Below are positions 37,041 to 46,826 of a stretch of DNA of 64,000 bases, piece by piece. Position 1 is the stretch's first letter; each line of letters opens with the position of its first letter. A program made the translations under genes and the position numbers. Below the pieces are notes generated by a model. It did not search any database and was not told the origin of the DNA. It saw only the letters and a program-made list of their open reading frames with translations. The stretch is from Vandammella animalimorsus (GTDB taxonomy: Bacteria; Pseudomonadota; Gammaproteobacteria; Burkholderiales; Burkholderiaceae_C), in contig NZ_NSJF01000009.1 of NCBI RefSeq assembly GCF_002285285.1, positions 17,949 to 81,948 of the forward strand, given 5' to 3'.

Positions 37041-37640
37041 ATGGAAAAAAACTTCAACCCACGCCGGCTGGATGTGCTGGCCTTTGCCCAGACCGGTGGC
37101 CAGATCAGCCAGGAAACGGCGCTGCATGAATTGCCGCGTCTGGCGCGCGAATCCCTGGGTGGAGCCTTGGGAGATGCTGCGCCTGCCAGCGTGCACTGGC
37201 AGGCGCAAGCCAGCATGCGCCGCAGCGCAGGGGGCCAGGCTGCGCCGTGGCTGCACTGCCAGGCCCAGACCATCTTGCTGCTGCAATGCCAGCGTTGCCT
37301 GCAGCCCGTGCCCATCACGGTCAGCAGCGACCAGTGGTTTCGCTTTGTCGCCACCGAGGCCCAGGCCGAGGCAGAGGACGAAGACGCGCAAGAGGACGTG
37401 CTGTCGCTGGAAGGTGGCCCGTTGGATCTGCTGGCGCTGATCGAGGACGATTTGCTCATGGCCTTGCCCCCGGTGGCCAAGCATGCGGACTGCACGCCGC
37501 CAGCGCCGCTGGTGCACCAGGATGCCGCCTTCGACGCAGCCCAGGCGCAAAAGCGCAATCCATTCGCCCAGCTGGCCCACCTGGCCACCCGGCCTTTGCA
37601 GGCAGGCAATGGTGGTGACGGTGGCGAGCAAGCCGATTGA
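37041..37640 (+). CDS. yceD: YceD-family protein (23S rRNA accumulation, DUF177)
   Basis: 199 residues. The YceD pattern is an N-terminal region, then the CxxC segment LLLQCQRCLQPVPI, then acidic residues (EAQAEAEDEDAQEDV), DLLALIEDDLLMALPPVAKHADC and a C-terminal NPFAQLAHL. YceD affects 23S rRNA levels in E. coli. Its place directly before rpmF is conserved in proteobacteria. It is followed by rpmF after 231 bases, with the promoter of the ribosomal and fatty-acid genes perhaps in that gap. The start at 37041 is the first in-frame ATG. Confidence 0.9.
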   Translation: MEKNFNPRRLDVLAFAQTGGQISQETALHELPRLARESLGGALGDAAPASVHWQAQASMRRSAGGQAAPWLHCQAQTILLLQCQRCLQPVPITVSSDQWFRFVATEAQAEAEDEDAQEDVLSLEGGPLDLLALIEDDLLMALPPVAKHADCTPPAPLVHQDAAFDAAQAQKRNPFAQLAHLATRPLQAGNGGDGGEQAD

Positions 37641-37871
37641 TCCAGGCAGACCCCGGCCTTCCTTTGAGGCGGAGCGCCATGCGCCTTGGCAGTGCCGGGC
37701 GGCATCGCCTATAATTACCAACTTTTGCGCAAAAAGTGCAGGCCTTTAAGGCTGTTTTTTGCGCCGCGCCATTTCCCATTCATCCATCTCGCACGCTGCT
37801 TTGCCTATTGGCCGCCAAGGTTGCCAATGGCCAGTCAAGTGGGGCGTGCGTCTTTTTTTCAGGAGCCGATC

Positions 37872-38057
37872 ATGGCCGTTCAACAAAACAAAAAGTCGCC
37901 TTCCAAGCGTGGCATGCACCGTTCGCACAATGCGCTGAAGGCCCCTGGCATGGCCATTGAGCCAACCACCGGCGAAGTGCATCTGCGCCACCACATCAGC
38001 CCGGACGGCTTTTACCGTGGCCGTCGCGTGCTCAAGAGCAAGTCTGCAGAGGTTTGA
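37872..38057 (+). CDS. rpmF: 50S ribosomal protein L32
   Basis: 61 residues: [20 protein letters not shown], then the body ending [13 protein letters not shown]. It follows the L32 family. There are no zinc-binding cysteines, so it is the C-minus (zinc-independent) type. The ribosome-binding site CAGGAGC stands about 8 bases upstream. It is the first gene of the conserved rpmF-plsX-fab cluster. Confidence 0.96.
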   Translation: MAVQQNKKSPSKRGMHRSHNALKAPGMAIEPTTGEVHLRHHISPDGFYRGRRVLKSKSAEV

Positions 38058-38403
38058 TCGGGCGCAGGCCCAATCCACCACAGTGTCTGGCTGGGGCGTT
38101 GCAGCGCCCTAGTCTGTGTTTGGGCGCACGGCCCGCGCCGCGCAAGCGGCTGCCAGGTTGAAGCATTCGTGCTTCTTCATTGTTTGCCTGCAGCAGTTTT
38201 GATCGCATGGCTTTTTGCCATGGCGCCGCAGATGCCGGCCTAATCCGCCGTATTGCCACAGAGACACCTCCCCGCCCAAGCGCAGACCATGCCCTTGGGC
38301 TTTTTCCGGGCTGGCCGGTGTGCGGGCGGTTGGGCGCAACGCTGACAGCAGGCGCCAACAGCGGCGCCTACCTGCCACGCATTCGCATAAGGACAGCAAG
38401 CTC
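38058..38403. other. Spacer between rpmF and plsX
   Basis: 346 bases without a gene. Weak self-complementary words (GGGCG TTGCA CGCCC type, 38094-38109) occur, but I see no strong terminator and no convincing promoter. The longer in-frame reading from 38215 is Arg-rich and not conserved. Confidence 0.5.
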
Positions 38404-39420
38404 TTGGCTGATCAAGCAACCACCATCGCCGTCGATTGCATGGGGGGCGACCATGGCCCCAGCGTGACCCTGCCCGCCTGCCTGGCATTGTTGGAGCGCC
38501 ATGCTCAGCTGCGCCTGCTGCTGGTGGGGCGCAGCGATGCCCTTGGGGCAATCGCACACCCGCGTGCCGAGCTGGTGCATGCTGAGGAAGTGGTTGCCAT
38601 GGACGACCCGGTCGAGGTTGCCATGCGTCACAAGAAGCGCTCTTCGATGCGCATAGCCCTGGAGCTGGTCAAGGAGGGGCGCGCCCAAGCGGCGGTTTCG
38701 GCAGGCAACACAGGCGCGCTGATGGCCATTGCGCGCTATGTACTCAAGACGCTCGATGGCATCGAGCGCCCGGCCATTGCCTATCCATTGCCCAATGTCA
38801 CCGGTGGCGCCACCACGGTGCTGGATCTGGGCGCCAATGTGGACTGCACCGAGCACCATTTGCTGCAGTTTGCCGTGCTGGGCTCGGCGCTGGACATGGC
38901 GCTGAAATCGCGCGACAAGCCCAGCGTGGGCCTGCTCAACATCGGCTCCGAAGCCATCAAGGGCAATGACATGATCAAGCGCGCGGCCGAGCTGCTGCGC
39001 GAGGCCGATCAGAAATCGCTGATCCACTACTACGGCAACGTCGAAGGCAACGACATTTTCAAGGGGACGACCGACATCGTGGTCTGCGACGGCTTTGTCG
39101 GCAACGTCACGCTCAAGGCGACCGAGGGCCTGGCTTCCATGGTTTCGACCATCCTCAAGCAGGAGTTCTCGCGCAATGCCTTCACGCGCCTGGCGGCCCT
39201 GTGCGCCATGCCGGTGCTCAATGCCTTCAAGCGCCGCGTGGACCACCGGCGCCACAACGGCGCGGCCCTGCTGGGCCTGCGCGGCCTGGTGTTCAAAAGC
39301 CACGGCAGCGCCGACCAGTTGGCATTCGAGCACGCCTTGAGCAAGGCCATCGACGCTGCCGAGCACCAACTGCTGCAGAAAATCCAACACCGGGTGCAAC
39401 AGGCCGCCACGCTGTTTTGA
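38404..39420 (+). CDS. plsX: Phosphate acyltransferase PlsX
   Basis: 338 residues. It makes acyl-phosphate from acyl-ACP for phospholipid synthesis. [21 protein letters not shown] is the family N-terminus, and [12 protein letters not shown] and [19 protein letters not shown] are typical. No ATG opens the conserved region. A TTG at 38404 (encoding the Leu-64 position of a longer reading) lies 8 bases after the ribosome-binding site AAGGA and gives a start [15 protein letters not shown], so TTG initiation is proposed. It precedes fabH by 37 bases. Confidence 0.92.
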   Translation: MADQATTIAVDCMGGDHGPSVTLPACLALLERHAQLRLLLVGRSDALGAIAHPRAELVHAEEVVAMDDPVEVAMRHKKRSSMRIALELVKEGRAQAAVSAGNTGALMAIARYVLKTLDGIERPAIAYPLPNVTGGATTVLDLGANVDCTEHHLLQFAVLGSALDMALKSRDKPSVGLLNIGSEAIKGNDMIKRAAELLREADQKSLIHYYGNVEGNDIFKGTTDIVVCDGFVGNVTLKATEGLASMVSTILKQEFSRNAFTRLAALCAMPVLNAFKRRVDHRRHNGAALLGLRGLVFKSHGSADQLAFEHALSKAIDAAEHQLLQKIQHRVQQAATLF

Positions 39421-39457
39421 ACCGTGGCGGGCACCGCACGCACCACAGGCCCTAGTC

Positions 39458-40435
39458 ATGCAGACCTACTCCAGAATTACCGGCACGGGCAGTTACCTGC
39501 CGCCCAACAGGGTGACCAATCAGCAGCTGGCCGAGCAGCTGGCCCAGCGCGGCATTGAAACCTCGGACGAATGGATCGTCGAGCGCACTGGCATCCAGGC
39601 GCGTCACTTCGCCGAGCGCGATGTGCCCAGCAGCGCCCTGGCCTTGCCCGCGGCCCTGCAGGCCCTTCAGGCAGCGGGCCGAGAAGCGCAGGAGCTGGAC
39701 CTGATCATCGTTGCCACCTCTACGCCCGACATGGTGTTCCCATCGACGGCCAGCATTTTGCAGAACAAGCTGGGCATCAGCGGATGCCCGGCTTTTGATG
39801 TGCAGGCCGTGTGCAGCGGCTTCATCTATGCCCTGACCGTGGCCGATGCCATGATCCGTGCCGGCAGCGCCCGCACGGCCCTGGTGGTCGGAGCGGAGGT
39901 GTTCAGTCGCATTCTGGACTTCAACGACCGCACCACCTGCGTGCTGTTCGGCGATGGGGCTGGGGCTGTGGTGCTGGAGGCCTCGCAACAGCCGGGCGTG
40001 CTGGCCTGCGACATCCATGCCGATGGTCGGCATCGCGAGATTTTGTGTGTGCCAGGCAACGTCTATGGCGGCCAGGTGCTGGGCACGCCGCTGCTGCACA
40101 TGGACGGCCAGGCCGTCTTCAAGCTGGCCGTCGGTGTGCTCGAAAAGACGGCTCGCGCCACGTTGGACAAGGCCGGCCTGCAGCTCAGCGACATCGACTG
40201 GCTGGTGCCGCACCAGGCCAACATCCGCATCATGCAAAGCACGGCCCGCAAGCTGCGGGTGCCCACCGAACGCGTCGTCGTGACCGTGCATGAGCACGGC
40301 AACACCTCGGCCGCCTCGATCCCGTTGGCGCTGGATCATGGGGTACGCGCCGGGCAGATCCAGGCTGGCCAGCGCGTGCTGATGGAAGGCGTGGGCGGCG
40401 GCTTTACCTGGGGCTCGGTGCTGGTGCAGATGTGA
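39458..40435 (+). CDS. fabH: 3-oxoacyl-ACP synthase III (FabH)
   Basis: A 325-residue condensing enzyme that starts fatty-acid chains from acetyl-CoA and malonyl-ACP. The catalytic triad is Cys119 (VQAVCSGF), His in [11 protein letters not shown] and Asn in [15 protein letters not shown]. The protein runs from [12 protein letters not shown] to [13 protein letters not shown]. The end-to-end gene order plsX-fabH-fabD-fabG-acpP-fabF matches the standard proteobacterial fab cluster. Confidence 0.97.
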   Translation: MQTYSRITGTGSYLPPNRVTNQQLAEQLAQRGIETSDEWIVERTGIQARHFAERDVPSSALALPAALQALQAAGREAQELDLIIVATSTPDMVFPSTASILQNKLGISGCPAFDVQAVCSGFIYALTVADAMIRAGSARTALVVGAEVFSRILDFNDRTTCVLFGDGAGAVVLEASQQPGVLACDIHADGRHREILCVPGNVYGGQVLGTPLLHMDGQAVFKLAVGVLEKTARATLDKAGLQLSDIDWLVPHQANIRIMQSTARKLRVPTERVVVTVHEHGNTSAASIPLALDHGVRAGQIQAGQRVLMEGVGGGFTWGSVLVQM

Positions 40436-40520
40436 CCCAGCGCGTTCTGCGTCGTGCAGCATGGCGTAGAGCGCCCACTGTCATCCCTTCTCGATTCATT
40501 TGCAGCTTGATGGAGCGATC

Positions 40521-41480
40521 ATGAGCGCATTCGCTTTCGTTTTCCCCGGCCAAGGCTCTCAGGCCGTTGGCATGCTCGACGCCTGGGGCGATCACCCCGC
40601 CGTGGCACAAACCCTGCAAGAAGCCAGCGAGGCCCTGGGTGAAGACCTGGCGCGGCTGATCCACGAAGGCCCCAAGGAGGCCCTGGCCCTGACCACCAAC
40701 ACCCAGCCGGTCATGCTGGTGGCCGGCATCGCAGCCTGGCGCGCCTGGAAGGCCGAAGGCGGCGCTGATCCAATGGTATTGGCCGGCCACTCGCTGGGCG
40801 AGTACTCGGCCCTGGTGGCCGCTGGCGCGCTGACACTGGCCCAGGCAGCGCCGCTGGTGCGCTTGCGCGCTGCAGCCATGCAGGAGGCCGTGCCCGTCGG
40901 AGCGGGTGCCATGGCCGCTGTGCTGGGCTTGGCCGCCGAGCAGGTGCAGGCCGTGTGCGCACAGACCACACAGCAACTGCAGGCCCAGGGCAGCGCCGAT
41001 GTGGTCGAGGCCGTGAACTTCAACGATCCGAACCAGACCGTCATCGCCGGCACCAAGGCCGGGGTCGATGCGGCAGCGCCAGCGCTCAAGGAGGCCGGCG
41101 CCAAGCGGGTGCTGCCACTGCCGGTGTCGGCGCCGTTTCATTCCAGCCTGATGCGGCCGGCAGCCGAAAAGCTGCGCGAAGCGTTGCAGCAGCTGGACAT
41201 TCAGACGCCGCGCATCGACGTCATCAACAACATCGACGTGGCCGTGCAGCACGAGGCCGATGCCATCCGCGATGCGCTGTACCGCCAGGCTTTCGGCCCG
41301 GTGCGCTGGGTCGAATGCGTGCAGGCCATGCAGCGCCGTGGCCTGAATCACATCATCGAATGCGGGCCTGGCAATGTATTGACCGGCATGGTGCGGCGCA
41401 TCATCCCCGACGGCCAGGTGCAGGCCGCAGCCATCTGCGACCCCGCCAGCCTGCAAACAGCAAAGGAAGCATTGCAATGA
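40521..41480 (+). CDS. fabD: Malonyl-CoA:ACP transacylase (FabD)
   Basis: 319 residues. The catalytic serine is Ser91 in VLAGHSLGEYSALVAAG; the opening FAFVFPGQGSQAVGML is typical. It transfers malonyl from CoA to ACP. The start at 40521 (MSAFAFVFPGQGSQ) was preferred to an upstream in-frame TTG/ATG (40500) because it opens directly into the fold. The stop overlaps the fabG start (ATGA), implying coupled translation. Confidence 0.97.
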   Translation: MSAFAFVFPGQGSQAVGMLDAWGDHPAVAQTLQEASEALGEDLARLIHEGPKEALALTTNTQPVMLVAGIAAWRAWKAEGGADPMVLAGHSLGEYSALVAAGALTLAQAAPLVRLRAAAMQEAVPVGAGAMAAVLGLAAEQVQAVCAQTTQQLQAQGSADVVEAVNFNDPNQTVIAGTKAGVDAAAPALKEAGAKRVLPLPVSAPFHSSLMRPAAEKLREALQQLDIQTPRIDVINNIDVAVQHEADAIRDALYRQAFGPVRWVECVQAMQRRGLNHIIECGPGNVLTGMVRRIIPDGQVQAAAICDPASLQTAKEALQ

Positions 41481-42217
41481 GCACAGACACCACCACCGGA
41501 CAAATCGCCTTGGTCACCGGGGCTTCGCGCGGCATTGGCGCAGCCATTGCCAAAGAATTGGCGCAGCAGGGCTATCGCGTCATCGGAACCGCCACCAGTG
41601 CTGCCGGCGCCGAGAAGATTGGCGCTGCGCTGGGCGGCGAGCACCGTGGCGCGGTGCTCGACGTCAACGACGCCGCAGCCAGCGAAGCGCTGATCGAGGA
41701 CATCGTCAAGCAGCATGGGGCGCTGCACGTGCTGGTCAACAATGCCGGCATCACGCGCGACACCCTGGCCATGCGCATGAAGAACGAGGATTGGGATGCC
41801 GTGCTGGACACCAATTTGCACGCCGTCTTTCATATCAGCCGCGCGGCCATCAAGCCCATGATGAAGCAGCGCTACGGTCGCATCATCAGCATCACCAGCG
41901 TGGTTGGCGCAATGGGTAACATCGGCCAGGCCAACTACGCCGCCGCCAAGGCTGGCGTGGCCGGCATGACCCGCGCACTGGCGCGCGAGTTGGGCAGCCG
42001 CGGCATCACCGTCAACTGCGTCGCGCCTGGCTTCATCGCCACCGACATGACCGCCGCCCTGCCCGAGGCCCAGCACCAAGCGCTTAAAAGCCAGATTCCG
42101 TTGGGGCGCATGGGTGCGCCCGAGGACATCGCTGCCGCCGTAGCCTATTTGGCCTCGCCCCGCGCAGGCTATGTGACCGGCCAGGAGCTGCACGTCAACG
42201 GCGGCATGCTGATGTGA
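41477..42217 (+). CDS. fabG: 3-oxoacyl-ACP reductase (FabG)
   Basis: A 246-residue SDR enzyme using NADPH. The nucleotide-binding motif is TGASRGIGAAIA, and NNAGITRD is present. The catalytic Ser141-Tyr154-Lys158 lies in ITSVVGAMGNIGQANYAAAKAG (in parts). The C-terminus is YVTGQELHVNGGMLM, as in FabG. Overlaps fabD by four bases; a weak hairpin and the acpP leader follow. Confidence 0.97.
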   Translation: MSTDTTTGQIALVTGASRGIGAAIAKELAQQGYRVIGTATSAAGAEKIGAALGGEHRGAVLDVNDAAASEALIEDIVKQHGALHVLVNNAGITRDTLAMRMKNEDWDAVLDTNLHAVFHISRAAIKPMMKQRYGRIISITSVVGAMGNIGQANYAAAKAGVAGMTRALARELGSRGITVNCVAPGFIATDMTAALPEAQHQALKSQIPLGRMGAPEDIAAAVAYLASPRAGYVTGQELHVNGGMLM

Positions 42218-42250
42218 TGCAGCCTTGTTGTCGGCCCCGACCCGCCTGCA

Positions 42251-42278
42251 GGGGGTTTTCACAGACACCCCCTTCCTT
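42251..42278 (+). terminator. Weak hairpin downstream of fabG
   Basis: GGGGGT and ACCCCC pair around a ten-base loop, followed by TTCCTT. The stem is short and the T-run is interrupted, so partial termination before acpP is only a possibility. Confidence 0.35.
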
Positions 42279-42500
42279 AGCGCGTTTTTGCGCTGTGTGA
42301 CAGCGGGTTGCCACTAATAGCGGCGTCCGGGGCGAAAACAGGTTCTACGGTACTATTACGGCCGTGTGATACCCGCTAAGCTGGCGAGGTGTCGTTTTCT
42401 TTTCTTGTGCCGCATTGCCCGGGCGGCCGGTTTTTTCTGCAGCCGATGTGGGAACGACTAAAATTCCGGGTTCACATTGACTACCCTCAAGGGACCATAC

Positions 42501-42740
42501 ATGAGCGATATCGAAGCACGCGTTAAGAAAATCATTGCAGAGCAGCTGGGCGTTGAAGAGTCCCAGGTGACCAATGAGAAGTCCTTCGTGACAGATCTGG
42601 GCGCTGATTCTCTGGACACCGTGGAATTGGTCATGGCGCTGGAAGACGAGTTCGAAATCGAGATTCCGGACGAGGACGCTGAGAAGATCACCACCGTTCA
42701 AGCCGCCATCGACTACGCCAATTCCCACCACAAGGCCTGA
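42501..42740 (+). CDS. acpP: Acyl carrier protein
   Basis: 79 residues, acidic. The phosphopantetheine attachment site is Ser37 in [17 protein letters not shown]. It starts [17 protein letters not shown]. The ribosome-binding site AAGGGA lies about 9 bases upstream; a TTG at 42477 in frame is ignored. The 283-base gap after fabG probably holds its own promoter, since acpP is expressed more than the enzymes. Confidence 0.98.
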   Translation: MSDIEARVKKIIAEQLGVEESQVTNEKSFVTDLGADSLDTVELVMALEDEFEIEIPDEDAEKITTVQAAIDYANSHHKA

Positions 42741-42844
42741 TCCGGGCTTTCGCTTGGCAAGCACAGCGCGCCGCCTGCCCGGGCGCCTTTTCTTTGGCTT
42801 GACGCGGGCAGGGTTGCGCTTACACCGTTGAAGGATCTCACCGC

Positions 42845-44089
42845 ATGAGTCGACGCAGAGTCGTTGTCACTGGGCTGGGCTGTGTCAGCCCGGTGGGCAA
42901 CACGGTCCCGCAAGCGTGGGCCAATATCCTGGCCGGCAAATCGGGCATCGGCCCCATCACCAAGTTCGACGTCTCGGACTTCGCCGCCAAAATCGCCGGG
43001 GAAGTTCGCGATCTGGACATCAGCCCCTACATCAATGCCAAAGAAGCCCGCACGATGGATACCTTTATCCATTACGGCATCGTGGCAGCACACCAGGCCT
43101 ATGCCGATGCGGGCTTGCCAGTGGGCGAAGCGCTCAGCGATGCGCAGGCCGAGCGCTTCGGGGCCGTCATTGGCTCGGGCATCGGCGGCTTGCCGCTGAT
43201 CGAGGCCAACCACGGCGACTTCATGACCCGCGGGGCGCGGCGCATTTCTCCATTCTTCGTGCCCTCCACCATCATCAATCTGGTGGCGGGCCAGGTTTCC
43301 ATCCGGCTCGGTCTCAAGGGCCCGAACCTGTCGCTGGTCACGGCATGCACCACGGGCCTGCACTGCATTGGCGATGCGGCCCGACTGATCGAGTATGGCG
43401 ACGCGGACGTGATGCTGGCCGGCGGCGCGGAGTCCACCGTTTGCCCGCTGGGCATTGGCGGTTTTGCCGCGATGAAGGCGCTGTCCACGCGCAATGACGA
43501 TCCGCAGGCTGCTTCACGGCCCTGGGACAAGGATCGCGATGGCTTCGTGCTGGGCGAAGGCGCAGGCATTCTGGTGCTGGAAGAGTACGAGCATGCCAAG
43601 GCGCGCGGCGCGCGCATCTATGCCGAAGTGGCCGGTTTTGGCATGAGCGCCGACGCCAGCCACATCACCGCCCCCAACATCGATGGGCCGCGCCGCGCCA
43701 TGCTCAATGCCTTGCGCAACGCCGGCGTCAACCTCGACGAGGTGGACTACCTCAATGCCCATGGCACCTCCACGCCCCTGGGTGATGTCAATGAGAGCAA
43801 TGCCATCAAGGCGGCCTTCGGTGACCATGCGCACAAGCTCGTGGTCAGCTCCACCAAGTCCATGACGGGCCATTTGCTCGGCGGCGCCGGGGGGCTGGAG
43901 AGCGTCTTTACCGTGATGGCGCTGCACGATCAGAAAATCCCGCCCACCATCAACTTGCACAACCCCGATCCCGAGTGCGATCTGGACTACTGCGCCAATA
44001 CTGCGCGGGATGCCAAGCTGAATGTGGCCGTCAAGAACAACTTCGGTTTTGGCGGCACCAATGGCACTTTGGTGTTCAAGCGGGTCTAA
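42845..44089 (+). CDS. fabF: 3-oxoacyl-ACP synthase II (FabF)
   Basis: A 414-residue condensing enzyme for chain elongation and temperature control of unsaturated fatty acids. Cys168 in [15 protein letters not shown], His in [13 protein letters not shown] and His in [13 protein letters not shown] form the active site. It ends [17 protein letters not shown], which is full length. The TAA stop is the beginning of MITE-like element copy 3. Confidence 0.97.
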   Translation: MSRRRVVVTGLGCVSPVGNTVPQAWANILAGKSGIGPITKFDVSDFAAKIAGEVRDLDISPYINAKEARTMDTFIHYGIVAAHQAYADAGLPVGEALSDAQAERFGAVIGSGIGGLPLIEANHGDFMTRGARRISPFFVPSTIINLVAGQVSIRLGLKGPNLSLVTACTTGLHCIGDAARLIEYGDADVMLAGGAESTVCPLGIGGFAAMKALSTRNDDPQAASRPWDKDRDGFVLGEGAGILVLEEYEHAKARGARIYAEVAGFGMSADASHITAPNIDGPRRAMLNALRNAGVNLDEVDYLNAHGTSTPLGDVNESNAIKAAFGDHAHKLVVSSTKSMTGHLLGGAGGLESVFTVMALHDQKIPPTINLHNPDPECDLDYCANTARDAKLNVAVKNNFGFGGTNGTLVFKRV

Positions 44090-44253
44090 GAGCAGGCCCA
44101 AAGTCTCTGCTCGGTAGTTTGCCAAGCGGATTGGGGCGGTCTGCAGCGTTCAAAGCCTTGCCATAGCCACAGCTATGGCTGCGCCTTGTGCCTTGCAGCT
44201 CCTCCCAAACCACTTATTGCCCACTCACGCCGAGACTTTGAACAGGCTTTAAG
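44087..44253. repeat. MITE-like inverted-repeat element, copy 3
   Basis: Diverged copy of the same family: it begins TAAGAGCAGGCCCAAAGTCT, overlapping the fabF stop codon TAA, and ends AGACTTTGAACAGGCTTTAAG. It keeps the central GCCATAG...CTATGGC hairpin and the words CCAAACCACTT and CCACTCACGCCGAGA. About 165 bp; more diverged from copies 1 and 2 than they are from each other. Confidence 0.85.
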
Positions 44254-44318
44254 ACTCAGCAGGTACCGCGCGTCTGCGTGGTGACCGTGGTCTGTGTGGT
44301 GTGGATAGGCCATCCCCC

Positions 44319-44858
44319 ATGCGCTACGCCCCTCACAGCCTTCATTACCCCGTCACTCGCAGCGCGAGGGCGGGGTTTTTCGTCTTGGTCGCCTGCAGTA
44401 TGGCCTTGCTGCCGCCGCTGCTCTGGAGCCTGTACGCTGGCTGGCAGGGCCCGCCACAGGCTTTGGCGATTGGCCTGTTGCTGATGGCAGCCTCGCTGGC
44501 CTGCAGCGTCCTGGCCTGGCGGCACTGGCAGCGCAGTGCGCAAGGCATGCTGCTTTGGGATGGCGCGGCATGGCATTGGGCCGCAGGTCAACAGCAAATT
44601 CTTGAGTCTGGCGGCTCGGCCAGCGCCGCTGATGCGCAGGCTGGGCTGGATCTTGAAATCGTTTGGGATGGGCAGCACTTCATGCTTTTGCGGCAAGGCA
44701 CCGCCGCATGGCTACAGGCCCCAGGCAGGCCAGATGGCAGCGCCGCGCCTCGCTGGTTATGGATCGAGCAGGCGCAGGCTCCTGCGCTGTGGGGCGATGT
44801 GCGGCGCACGCTATACCATTGGCAGCGCCTGCGCCCTTACTCTGGGGCCAGGCACTGA
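44319..44858 (+). CDS. Small membrane protein between fabF and rpoE, function unknown
   Basis: 179 residues. Two transmembrane helices lie near the N-terminus: ARAGFFVLVACSMALLPPLLWSLYAGW and ALAIGLLLMAASLACSVLAW. A soluble C-terminal part rich in Trp follows (GMLLWDGAAWHWAAGQQQ, RWLWIEQAQAPALWGDV). The plan of two helices plus a small cytoplasmic beta domain recalls the CptA/YgfX type (DUF1434), but I cannot confirm it. The start at 44319 (MRYAPHSLHYPVTRSARAG) was chosen; an ATG at 44301 is also in frame. It stands 110 bases upstream of rpoE. Confidence 0.7.
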   Translation: MRYAPHSLHYPVTRSARAGFFVLVACSMALLPPLLWSLYAGWQGPPQALAIGLLLMAASLACSVLAWRHWQRSAQGMLLWDGAAWHWAAGQQQILESGGSASAADAQAGLDLEIVWDGQHFMLLRQGTAAWLQAPGRPDGSAAPRWLWIEQAQAPALWGDVRRTLYHWQRLRPYSGARH

Positions 44859-44968
44859 ACTTCCTGGCGCCTGGCGCATCGCAGCAGATCGCCTGTAAGC
44901 TTGCGATGAGACATTGAGCAACATGCTCTCCATGCCCGGCAGGCGCCCGTTTTCTTTTTCCATCCCGC

Positions 44969-45598
44969 ATGACAGACACGCCCCCGGCACCCCGTGAAGC
45001 CTCCAGCGATTGGCAACTGGTCGAGCGCACCCTGGCTGGCGATCAACGCAGTTTTGAGTTGCTGGTGCTCAAATACCAGCGTCGCATTGAACGGCTCATC
45101 GGCCGCATGGTGCGTGACCCTGGACTGATCGAAGACATTGCCCAGGAAACCTTTATCCGCGCCTACCGTGCGCTGCACCAATTTCGCGGTGATGCTCAGT
45201 TCTACACCTGGCTGTACCGCATTGCCATCAACACCGCCAAGAAAACCCTGGCCGATCAGCGACGCAATCCGGCCATCAGTGAAAGCGCGTTGCGTCAGCG
45301 CGATGATGAAGAGGAAACTTCTGCTCCGCTGTGGGAACCAAGCACTGCGGAGACGCCCGAAACCATCATGGCCGCCAAGGAAGTTGCGGCGGCCGTCAAT
45401 GCAGCCATGGAAGGTCTGTCCGACGATTTGCGTCAGGCCATCACACTGCGCGAAATCGACGGCCTGAGCTATGAGGACATCGCACAGGCCATGAATTGCC
45501 CCATTGGCACCGTGCGTTCGCGCATCTTCCGCGCCCGTGAAGCCATTGCCAGCAAAGTCAAGCCATTGCTGGAAAACCGCAGCGGCAAGCGCTGGTAG
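44969..45598 (+). CDS. rpoE: ECF sigma factor RpoE (sigma-E, AlgU-type)
   Basis: 209 residues. Sigma region 2 is about 25-95 (FELLVLKYQRRIERLIGRMV, DIAQETFIRAYRALHQFRGD) and region 4 is about 140-195 (LREIDGLSYEDIAQAMNCPIGTVRSRIFRARE, in parts). It directs envelope-stress transcription, held by the anti-sigma RseA next to it (88 bases on). ATG at 44969. Confidence 0.94.
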   Translation: MTDTPPAPREASSDWQLVERTLAGDQRSFELLVLKYQRRIERLIGRMVRDPGLIEDIAQETFIRAYRALHQFRGDAQFYTWLYRIAINTAKKTLADQRRNPAISESALRQRDDEEETSAPLWEPSTAETPETIMAAKEVAAAVNAAMEGLSDDLRQAITLREIDGLSYEDIAQAMNCPIGTVRSRIFRAREAIASKVKPLLENRSGKRW

Positions 45599-45686
45599 CA
45601 CTCCGCAGCGCCTTGCCCCATTTGCCCCAAACCATAGCGCCTCAAAACCCAATCAATGCCTTTGTCCTCTCCAGCAGGTAATGCCC

Positions 45687-46469
45687 ATGACTGCCCCTAG
45701 CCCTTCTCCTACCCGCGCTGCGAACGGTGGCGCACAGCCTGCCAGCGCTGCGCCAGAGACAGTGCGTGAATGGCTCTCGGCTCTGGTCGATGGTGAGCTG
45801 CAGGCCCAGCAGTGCAACCAGCTCATGCAGCACATTGATGCCCAGTGCCGCACGCATGGCGATAGCGGCTTGCCCGAGCCCTTGCTGGCTTGGCAGCAAT
45901 ACCAGCTCATCGGCCAATGCCTGCGCAGGCCGGCCGAGCCAGCAGCGCCTGCCAGTGATGCGGCGGTCTTTTTGCAGCGTCTGCGCGTGCGCTTGGCCGA
46001 GCAGACCCCTGAGGCCTTGACGCGCGCTGCAGCGCAGCAGGCATCTCAGGCTGTCGTGCCCGGGCAGCCTGGTATCCAGGCGCTGCAGCCCACTGCGGGC
46101 GAAGCGCCGCAAGAGGCCGCCAATGCCGCCGTGCTGCGCTGGAAAGTCGCTGCTGGCCTGGCCTCGGTGGCGGCCGTGGCCGCCATGGGCTGGCATGGTT
46201 TTTCGCTGCTTTCCGGCCCAGGCCAAGGTGGTCAGCAACTGGCCAGTGTGCCGGCGCAACGCCAAGAGGCCGCGCCAGCCAGCTCGTTGACCACCGCCAC
46301 TGTTGGCGCCATTGGTGCTGCGCCGTCAGCGCTGGATCAAGGTGTGCTGATCCGCGATCCGCAACTCGACGAACTGCTCAATCGCCACTACGCCAATACC
46401 CCCCAGGCGCTGCAACAGCCGGCCCCGTTTCTGCGCAATGCCAGCTTGGCGGGGCGAAGCACGCCATAG
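45687..46469 (+). CDS. rseA: Sigma-E anti-sigma factor RseA (MucA-like)
   Basis: 260 residues. The N-terminal domain has EWLSALVDGELQAQQCNQLMQHI (in parts), the anti-sigma RseA-N pattern, followed by LAWQQYQLIGQCLR. A single membrane helix (VAAGLASVAAVAAMGWHGFSLL) lies at about 155-178, and the periplasmic tail ends LDELLNRHYANTPQALQQ. The cytoplasmic N-terminus binds RpoE and the periplasmic part is cut on stress. Starts at 45681 and 45687 are equivalent in effect. The rseB/mucB gene that normally follows is missing; degP comes next after 357 bases. Confidence 0.88.
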   Translation: MTAPSPSPTRAANGGAQPASAAPETVREWLSALVDGELQAQQCNQLMQHIDAQCRTHGDSGLPEPLLAWQQYQLIGQCLRRPAEPAAPASDAAVFLQRLRVRLAEQTPEALTRAAAQQASQAVVPGQPGIQALQPTAGEAPQEAANAAVLRWKVAAGLASVAAVAAMGWHGFSLLSGPGQGGQQLASVPAQRQEAAPASSLTTATVGAIGAAPSALDQGVLIRDPQLDELLNRHYANTPQALQQPAPFLRNASLAGRSTP

Positions 46470-46826
46470 GGTGAACAGGCCGCCAAGGGGGCTGTGCGTT
46501 CATTTCTCGGCAACGTGTTTAGTAAGCCCCAGTGAAGCTCGACAGGCCCGGCATGCGCCGGGCCTACTCTTTTGTACGCTGCAAGCTCGTGTGCGGTGTG
46601 ATTGCGTGCGGCGTGCATGTCAACAGTGAGGGCAGGCTTTTGTGTTTCGCTGGAGCTCGTGGCCGCTTTCAGTTTTTCACTGCACCCCAGCGCCGCACTT
46701 TTTTTCACCCGCCGGCTGGAACCAAATGCCCTGGGCAGCTTCACAGACATGGCCGCAGGGCCAGGTAATCCATAAAAGGCTGGCCCCGGATTTTTTCCTG
46801 CAGCACCACAAGAGGTCGAATCCACC
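46470..46826. other. Intergenic region rseA / degP, no gene
   Basis: 357 bases with a Rho-independent terminator near 46544 and, downstream, probably the degP promoter and leader. I see nothing in it encoding an RseB-like protein; there is no room for one (about 1 kb would be needed). Confidence 0.7.
46544..46573 (+). terminator. Rho-independent terminator downstream of rseA
   Basis: AGGCCCGGC and GCCGGGCCT form a perfect 9-bp stem around ATGC, followed by ACTCTTTTG. It would end the rpoE-rseA transcript and isolate degP. Confidence 0.85.
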
